Shown here piece after piece: positions 50,850-64,000 of a stretch of 64,000 bases of DNA. Where the stretch lies: contig NC_041004.1 in NCBI RefSeq assembly GCF_004193775.1, positions 39,022,411 through 39,086,410 on the forward strand, read 5' to 3'. Position 1 is the first letter of the stretch. Each line of letters opens with the position of its first letter. The notes under the pieces are model-generated. The model ran no database searches, had not been told where the DNA came from, and was given only the letters and a program-made list of their open reading frames with translations. This stretch comes from Glycine soja. Lineage: Eukaryota; Streptophyta; Magnoliopsida; Fabales; Fabaceae. Made by a program: the position numbers and the translations under genes.

Positions 50850-51507
50850 AAGTAACTGGTACAGCATTCGTTTGACAAAATAAAATGTGTAGCATTTGCG
50901 TTTCGTATGATAATATTAAATTAAAAATATAAATATTATATGTTACAAATTTAATGATGATGTATAAAAAAAATTATATTCTTACTAAACAAATTTAATG
51001 AGGTATATATAATGTAACAACATATTTCTTATATTGAGAAAATTGTTTACCTATAAATTGATATAAAGGTGCATATATGAGTGATAAACGAGAATTAAAA
51101 CAATATATAAAGCCAAACATTAATTTGATAAAAAGGAGATATGGACAACCTAACTTAAATTAACTTAGAATTGACATTGAAAGAACTAAAAACCTAACTA
51201 CTAGGGAAACCAGTTCTTATAAAGTTGGATATGCATTTACTAAAAGGTGGGAGATATATCAACAAGGAGCATTAGTTGTATGATTAATGCATTTATTATT
51301 AGTTATCGTCTTTATGAAATATATATACTCAAAATTTTAATCAATAATAGCCGAAGTGGGTATAATTTATGTATAATCTAAACATGATTAAACGAATTAA
51401 AAGTTCGTAAAGAAAGTGACGTTTTGTAGGAGAATTTTTCTTCATGGGTATTGTAATTTTTTATTATCATAATTCTTGTAAATAATTAAAGTATCAAATA
51501 TGAAAAC

Positions 51508-51924
51508 TATTAATTTCATCATCATAAAAAATTATGAATTAATTTGATTTTTATAAAAATAAAATATATTTTTGTTGGTCTTCAAATGTAATTCTATTTG
51601 ATGGTTTCCTCTAATGTAACAGACAAACTTAATCATTTTCTCTTTGTGTTGTTTCCAGCATACTCAAAACATAACAGAACTTATTGTTATTTCATCTTTT
51701 TTCTTAATTTCATCAAAAATTAAAAAAAAAAATCCATTATAAAGTGACAAAAAATTGTAATTTTTTGGAGTTTTAATCATTTGTAATTAAATTACAAAGT
51801 GTAAGTCTGATAGACATGTGAGATTATCATTTAACAAAATTATAATTGAGAATCAATAAAAATATATTTTAGTTTTATAAAGACCAAATTAATATGAAAA
51901 TTTTTATGACGATGAAATTAATAT
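51508..51924. mobile_element. Long inverted-repeat element
   Basis: The left arm, about 51508-51590, contains attaatttcatcatcataaa and ataaaatatatttttgttgg. The right arm, about 51850-51924, contains aataaaaatatattttagtt and gacgatgaaattaat. They are reverse complements over about 75 bp with roughly 80% identity by eye, around a loop of about 260 bp. It is non-coding. The true ends may extend further out. Confidence 0.55.
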
Positions 51925-52335
51925 TTTTTAAATTTTACAAAGATTTCAAACATATTTTACTCATAATTAAAATTTGTTAGTCATAAATATTTTTTAGAAT
52001 ATTTACACTTTTTCAAATAAAAAATTATTATGTTTAGTTTTGGTAAAAAAATTCTAAGTATGTATAATTGTATTTTTTGCCTAATAATACCCTCTAATGA
52101 AATAACTTCATTATCTATACTTCTTTACTTAAATCATTGATAATAATTAAAAAGAGTGTGTATAAAGAAATATGTTATTTATAAAAAAAAAAATGTATAT
52201 TACTATGTCTTGTAGTAACTCATTCTGGAGTTACAAATATCAGCAAATCGATTAAAGCCTAATTGGATTTGTAGTCATGAATAATTGGTGTATCACGCCC
52301 ATACAATAATTAGAATGATGTTATATGTTAAGTGG

Positions 52336-53620
52336 TAGAGGTGTTTAAATCTAAAATGATCCAAAAATTAAAAATGAAAATTGTTCAAAAAAATAAAAAA
52401 ATGGAATCAAACCAATTTCTTTTGGATTTTTTTGGATGTTTTTTTTTCCTCAAATTGATGGTGGCAAAGGTGACATTTATGGTAATGGTTATGTAAATGG
52501 TGGTAACAGTGACGACATAATGGTGATAATGATATTAATGGTTATAGTCAATGGTGGCGATGTTAGTGATTGTAGTAGTAGTAGTAGCAGTGATTGTGAC
52601 AAGTGGTAGGGTGGTGGTGGTAGTGGTTGTTGCGGTGATGCTGGTGGTAGTTGCGATGGTGGTGTTGTTGACAGTGGTGGTGGTAATGATAATAATGCCG
52701 ATGGTGATGTCAGTAGCGACAATGATGATGGTGGTGGTGGTTGTGGTGACAGTGATTGAAATGATGGTGGTGATAATGACAATGACGATGATTGTGACAT
52801 TAATGGTGGTAGCAACGCTGGTGACAATAGTGATGATGACAACTAGTTATGACAGTGACAACGATAATAGTGGTGGCAATGAGAGATGTGGTATTGTTGT
52901 TGGTGGCAATGACAGAGACGATGGTGGTACCAATGGTTGTGATGGTGATAGCGGTGGAGGCAACAAAAAATATCATTGCCAAATATGAAAAATATGAATT
53001 TTTTTTAACTAAAAACCAAATTCACAAATTTTTTTTTTCTTAATTTTGAAAATGAGTTTAAGAATATTTCAAAAATAATTTAAAAATCATTTCAGCTTTA
53101 TTTTTGTCAAACACATGAATTGCATTTGAAATCCAAAAATAAAAAACTCGCAACCACCCGAAATGGGTTCTTATATTACTTGAGTGTTTTGCAGTTTTAT
53201 GTATATATTATTTAAGTTTCACAATATTTTGTAATATTTATGTATACGAAACTTATATAATGTATACCACTTTTTATCATACGATTTTTTTAATATATGT
53301 TTGGTTTAAAATGGATAAAAATTGGATAAATTTTACTGTAGAATGTTTAACATATTAATAATATTTGTAAATTGTTATTAGTAATTTTTTAATGTAACTT
53401 AATTTAAAAGATGAAATGAAAATATATAAATTTTATTAAAATAATATTTTAATAAAAACAAAAAATCGAATCAAATCAAACCGTAAAATATTGATTTGTT
53501 TTGATTCAGATTTTATTTTAAATAAAAACCGAACCAAACTAAATCACACATATTTTTTAAGTTTGATTCGAATAACTTTTTGATGAAAAATAAAACCAAA
53601 CCAAGTGATAAACATTCCTA
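52336..53620. mobile_element. hAT-like non-autonomous element, GGT/GAT-rich cargo
   Basis: The left end TAGAGGTGTTTAAATC and, on the other strand, the right end TAGGAATGTTTATC match the tagg-g-tgtt(c/t)a ends common in plant hAT-type elements. TTAAGTGG (52328-52335) lies just outside the left end and TTAAGTCC (53621-53628) just outside the right; a second TTAAGTGG lies at 53632-53639. The 1,285 bp between include the GGT/GAT-rich block 52455-52975 and flanks rich in gaatcaaacc/ggtttgattc words on opposite strands. It has no transposase. The open frames inside are low-complexity. Confidence 0.5.
52455..52975. repeat. Degenerate (GGT/GAT) trinucleotide block
   Basis: About 520 bp built almost wholly of ggt, gat, gac, agt and aat triplets on the plus strand. 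It has a constant three-base phase but no fixed higher-order unit. Translations are runs of Val/Met or Ser/Pro/Leu and are not credible proteins. It looks like an old expanded and mutated trinucleotide repeat. Confidence 0.8.
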
Positions 53621-53629
53621 TTAAGTCCC

Positions 53630-54400
53630 CATTAAGTGGTATGAATAATATTTCTTTGCCTTTCAAAGAATGAAATCGATAAAAATAGAACAATTTTTTT
53701 GTTGAGAGACAAGAAAAACTAAAAGAGAAATCAAAATTTGAAATAAATACAGGAGAAGAAATATAATTTAATATGAAAAGATTCATAACAGTGACACATT
53801 TCACATTGGCACATATTTTGAACGAGAAAAAAGAGAAAAATATATGATGCGTATCTGGTGGTGGGGTGGGGTGCCGCTCTGAATAATGTACGTTTATGCC
53901 ACACCACCCCACCCGTCCACCTCTTTTGTCGTTACGTGCTCTCTCTTTCCACGAAAAAGCTTTTACACTTTGGAGTCTTTGTCACCCTCTTATTGTTTAA
54001 GAGTTATACTACTATTATTTATTAAATATTTTTTATAATATTATTTTTTCATTTTTTATCATATATATTTTTCTTTTTCTTTTTTGTTTACATATTGTTT
54101 TTCTTTTTTTATCCTACAAATTTTTGCATGAAAAAATTATGTAAACATAATTTCACAGTTTGGAATCACACGTCGCTTTTGCGTGCACTTTCGTTCTTCT
54201 TTGGTTTTGGCGCTCTCTCTCTTTCTAATATTGATTGCTCGATTTCAAAATAAAATAAAAGCAACTCATAAAAATAAAATAAAATAAAAAGCAACAACAT
54301 TATAAAATCATACATTATTAATATTATTATATGATGATATGGTTATGCTAACTTAAAATATTAACAGGGGCTGCTCAGTGCTCACTTCTAAAAACTGCAA
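53630..54400. other. Region upstream of the NEK gene
   Basis: AT-rich, with a short G-rich/C-rich inverted patch at 53860-53915 (ggtggggtggggtg facing caccaccccaccc). The section from about 54170 on, with cttctttggttttgg and ctctctctctttc pyrimidine tracts, is the likely promoter and first leader of the kinase gene. No separate gene is seen. Confidence 0.4.
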
Positions 54401-55304
54401 CTGCAAAATTCTCTGTAACTAAGCCAAATTGTGTTTTCAATTTCGTGAATTCAGGTTCTTTTCTCTAAGTAAGAGTTCATTGCAAATCCTGCTCTTGTTG
54501 TACTATCTGAATATATAGCCTTTGCCTTGAAAGGTTGTTTGCTTGTTGTCTTTTTGTTCTGCTATGCCTGTCTATGAGAATTCCATGTTTTTCACCTCTT
54601 CTTTGTTTTCCGTTTCAATGTTCATTGGTTGTATTTTTTTTCTTTCCATTTTTGGTTATTAATTAATTGTCAAATTTCACAGCTTGTCAAAATATGAGAG
54701 GTATGATTAACTGCCAACTTGAAATTCTGAATTATGCAAGTATTATTAGTAATTACAATCATATTTAATATAACTGGGTTTATCATGAAGTTGATTTTCT
54801 GCATTTTGTTCCACTTTTTTTTAGTTAGCAAGGTTGGATTTAACTTTCTAAAAAAAGTCCAATTTTTGGGGGATGGGGTGGTCTTGTAAACAACATGTTT
54901 TTATTTCGTCCTGGATAAGATTAATGAGTAGATGGACGCAAGAATGATCAATCCTTGGAACTGAAGATACTATGGACAGCCTATTCGGCAGTTTTGAGTG
55001 ATTGCCCTTAAAGCCTAACCTCGTAGTTGCTGGTTATGGCCTTTGAACAATTAAAGGAAGTTAAAGAACCAAACCAGAACTGGTTGGTCACATTTGGTGC
55101 TCTTTATTGTGCATCTCTTGTATATGGCAGCCTTTTTATGTTTCTTATATAACTAGGAGGGTAGTGTGATAAAAAATTTAGAAACTTTGGGCTTTACCAT
55201 TTATTTTTTTGGAAATGATGAGTCCCTTAACGAAAGAGGAACATGTCTGTCCGAAAGTGTTGAATGCTTACCTGGTTTTAGCAGTGTTCTATTTCTATTT
55301 CCAG

Positions 55305-55463
55305 ACTCCTGATCTTGTTCTGCAAGAATCAATTAGAGCTATCAGTTGTCACCACAGAATTTTGTCTTGTGGTTGTACTAGTGGCCTAGCATATCAAATT
55401 GAAATACATTCTAGAGCTGAAAATTGGTTTTTCAATTCTCCTGTGGTAGACAGACTTTGTCAG
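55305..55463 (+). other. Probable non-coding leader exon of NEK
   Basis: A 159-bp segment bounded by a pyrimidine-rich acceptor (tttctatttccag) and a donor (cag then gtaaca). Its base composition is visibly less AT-rich than its surroundings. It has no ATG in frame with the kinase. The next acceptor-like site (ttgatag at about 55707) lies just before the kinase ATG at 55731, so a spliced 5' leader is the simplest reading. Unconfirmed. Confidence 0.4.
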
Positions 55464-55730
55464 GTAACATTGTTATATGAAGTTTGATTTGTGTTGTAAA
55501 GCATGTTGCCACGAAATATGTGGCTAGGGTTAGCGAGTAAATTTGTGCATCATATTATTTTGAATCTGACTATCAGCTGTTGTTATTGGAAATAACTCAA
55601 CATATTTGTAGCGGCAAGAATTATGTTACATTATGGGTGTGTTTGTTGATATTTATTTATGACTAGGCATGAGCTTAATGTTGCTAACATTACTCAATCA
55701 TTGATAGAGGCTAAAGTGATTTAAGTTCAA

Positions 55731-61999
<6,269 letters not shown>

Positions 62000-62519
62000 G
62001 GTTTTCTTTTTCATGCATGCATATGATTATTTGCTAACTGATAGTGTACATAACGTTGTACATTTGACGATAAAATAGTGAATAATGACTTTTATTATTG
62101 GTGTTAGCATTTTCCTTGAGATGCACAGTGTACTGCACAACGGGCATGCATCATATAGAATAATACTACACATATCTCTTACGTATCAACTATCATCTAT
62201 AAGGTTTTCACACTATTATAACCGGCCTACCTTAGGCTTTGTTATCATTGAAGCAGGTGATGTACACCAAGGTGTTATGCTCCAAGCATTGTTCCTTCAG
62301 GTTTTGTCCTTAGCTTCGTTATGGGCCGATTTCGGACTCATCATATTCGGGAAAAGATTATTTTCCAAGATTTCAATTGCTTTTGTTGTAAAAAAGTTGT
62401 TTGCAAAATAACCAAAATGTAACTCATGAATCGTCCTTAGGTCTGGGAAAGAACTTCATTCAGGAATGAGTTTTCTATAATACAATGGAAAATACAGTTG
62501 CATAGGTTGATGACAATTG
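62000..62519 (+). other. Probable 3' UTR and downstream of NEK
   Basis: Follows the kinase stop. Contains tgcatgcatgcatatg just after the stop and several aataat/ataata motifs that could serve polyadenylation (for example near 62085 and 62160). No separate gene is supported. Confidence 0.4.
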
Positions 62520-62700
62520 CTTTGCGCACCCAGCAAATTGGCTATGCACCTAACACTTTTTTCATTTTTCCAAAATTACTCTTGGTAAATTTTTTACAAT
62601 TAATGGTCTATGTAGGATTCAAACATGTGACTTTCAATTATTAACACGACACTCTAACTAACTAAAATAATTAACGTCGCTATATATAATATTAAAATTT
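62520..62700 (-). repeat. tRNA-Ile-derived dispersed repeat, copy B
   Basis: On the minus strand about 62604-62668 reads ttagttagttagagtgtcgtgttaata, then gaaagtcacatgtttgaatcc: a further decayed version of the tRNA-Ile-like unit of copy A (4826-5030). It is followed in the same position by AATTAACGTC (62669-62678) and tatatataata. Box B (gtttgaatcc) is mutated. The shared flank shows common descent beyond the tRNA part. Confidence 0.55.
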
Positions 62701-62705
62701 CTAAA

Positions 62706-62849
62706 GTATATTTAATGTACATGCAAATTTACATAATAAATTTTGTGATAATTAATTTTGGTACATTAATTTTTAATGTATATTTAATGCACATGTAAAT
62801 TTACATAATAAATTTTGTGACAATTAATTTTAATACATTAAATATATTA
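62706..62849. repeat. 72-bp tandem duplication
   Basis: Two units, 62706-62777 and 62778-62849, both containing gtatatttaatg, aaatttacataataaatttt and attaatttt. About 85-90% identical by eye. Adjacent to tRNA-derived repeat B and possibly part of the same element. Confidence 0.75.
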
Positions 62850-64000
62850 GAACAAAATTAATTCCCTAGACTGACCACTTAGGTCGACTTCAGGTCAATC
62901 ATGGGCTGAGTGTGAATCTTAGGTCAGAAACTTAATTCTTGGGCCAATTCTTAGGTTCATCTAATGGGCTAACCTTGTACCCTCAGGTGGAACATTATTT
63001 TTTTGAAGGCACTTGCTATTTACAACATCCATTTCTGCTAAGTACTCCCATCCCCTTTTTGTATTTTAATCACCCATTATACTCTTTGTCCAGAGAGACT
63101 TGATTTATCCAAATACCAAAAGCATCAAGCTCTGGAATAAATTGGTCACGGGTAAGTGTACCAAAACCATGAAGCTCCAGGATTGATCACTTTCTGAAAA
63201 GAAAACAGTTACTAATACTATGGAATTAAAAAATATTGAAAATGAAAGCTATATATATTCAGAGTTGTAAAAGGAATAAAGTTGGGTTGATTCTTTTGAC
63301 ATTTTTTTCAGTGACAATGAAAAAAGAAAAAGGATGCATTGGGTGCATAATGTTATGTTATGGGATGGGAGTGACGAAAGTCCATCCGTATGAATGACTA
63401 AACTGGAACTGGGCCTTCATGTTTATAGAAATTGTATGATCCCAAGGAGAGAATTGTCCTTTCGTAAAGTCACTCCTCACAGTTATTGGAGAATCTGCTG
63501 ACGTAATCTCAAAAGGAAACCTTCTCTCAACCCTAGATAATAATAGACTCACTCACCTGCTTGCTTTGCAGCTAATTTTAGAGCTTCTTATAACTGTTTC
63601 CAGTCACCGGAGAACTTTTGTAATCTCCTTTTTCTTTTTGGTTTATAAAAAAATAAAAGAAAAGAATGTGGTAGAAAATATAATAATTATTTGATTATTA
63701 GACGTGAGAGAAAAAGGAAGGAAAGAATGAAAAAAAATCTAGTTTTAAAAAGACAAATAAAAATGAGATATAATAATTTTATTTGTATATGTTGTGATTA
63801 TAAAATGCATAATAACAACTTTAGCCTTTTACTGTCATTTAATGGTAGCTTTCTTATCAAATTGGAGAGCATTAATTTTAATGTATGACCTACAAGTTTT
63901 TTTTTTCTCTTTCCTCTTATTTCTATGGGTACCAAAGAGAGAAATTTTTTTTTGAAAAAAAAAATCTGTATTCTTTCGTTTCCATGACTTTTCTTCTCTA
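62850..64000. other. AT-rich DNA to the window end
   Basis: No gene is firmly supported. A minus-strand frame 63358-63552 has coding-like composition (RRFPFEITSADSPITVRSDF is readable) but no recognised family and no convincing splice context. It could be an exon of a gene lying beyond the window or a relic. Confidence 0.35.

Noticed and set aside
52551..52988. 145-codon open frame, Val/Met rich, plus antisense Ser/Pro/Leu frame
   Set aside because: Product of the GGT/GAT triplet block; low complexity in every frame and no start or splice context.
53860..53915. G-rich/C-rich inverted patch upstream of NEK as a quadruplex or terminator
   Set aside because: Arms match imperfectly and G-runs are too irregular to claim a defined structure.

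Overview
The window is plant nuclear DNA, most probably from a legume close to soybean. It is AT-rich, the genes have many introns with GT..AG borders, and the intergenic DNA is packed with small inverted-repeat transposons. All five recognisable proteins are plant-specific types or plant-type family members. The species is an inference; no organelle or bacterial signature was seen.

Layout. (1) 247-4675, minus: a homocysteine S-methyltransferase (HMT2-like) gene. It is recognisable in seven exons but broken by two frameshifts and is called a pseudogene. (2) 4.8-14.6 kb: intergenic, with a tRNA-Ile-derived repeat, a GC-rich hairpin/CACGTG cluster and a long-TIR element with a GC-rich core. (3) 14656-20988, plus: a complete three-exon NETWORKED1-type actin-binding coiled-coil gene. 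(4) 21642-23123, minus, tail-to-tail with it: a complete two-exon ALP1-like gene, a domesticated PIF/Harbinger transposase that has lost its catalytic residues. (5) 25.1-25.7 kb: a dead LINE gag-like fragment. (6) 26678-35050, minus: a complete 12-exon SULTR3;1-type sulfate transporter with MITEs in its introns and a TATA box. (7) 35.3-54 kb: about 19 kb without a recognisable intact gene, holding an RNase H relic, four foldback/TIR elements (two with candidate target-site duplications), long AT microsatellites and a GGT/GAT-rich block. (8) 55731-61999, plus: a complete 14-exon plant NEK (NIMA-related) kinase with a probable upstream leader exon. (9) 62-64 kb: a second copy of the tRNA-derived repeat, a 72-bp tandem duplication, and otherwise AT-rich DNA.

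The genes are ordinary single-copy-style plant genes with unrelated jobs (methionine cycle, cytoskeleton-membrane linkage, Polycomb antagonism, plastid sulfate import, microtubule/cell expansion) and do not form a pathway. I found no convincing undescribed multi-gene system. The most noteworthy items are the double-frameshifted HMT gene, the exact heptad-multiple internal repeats of the NET1 protein, a transposase-derived host gene in the same neighbourhood as two Tourist-like MITEs with TAA target duplications, and several apparently unnamed TIR elements whose boundaries can be read directly.
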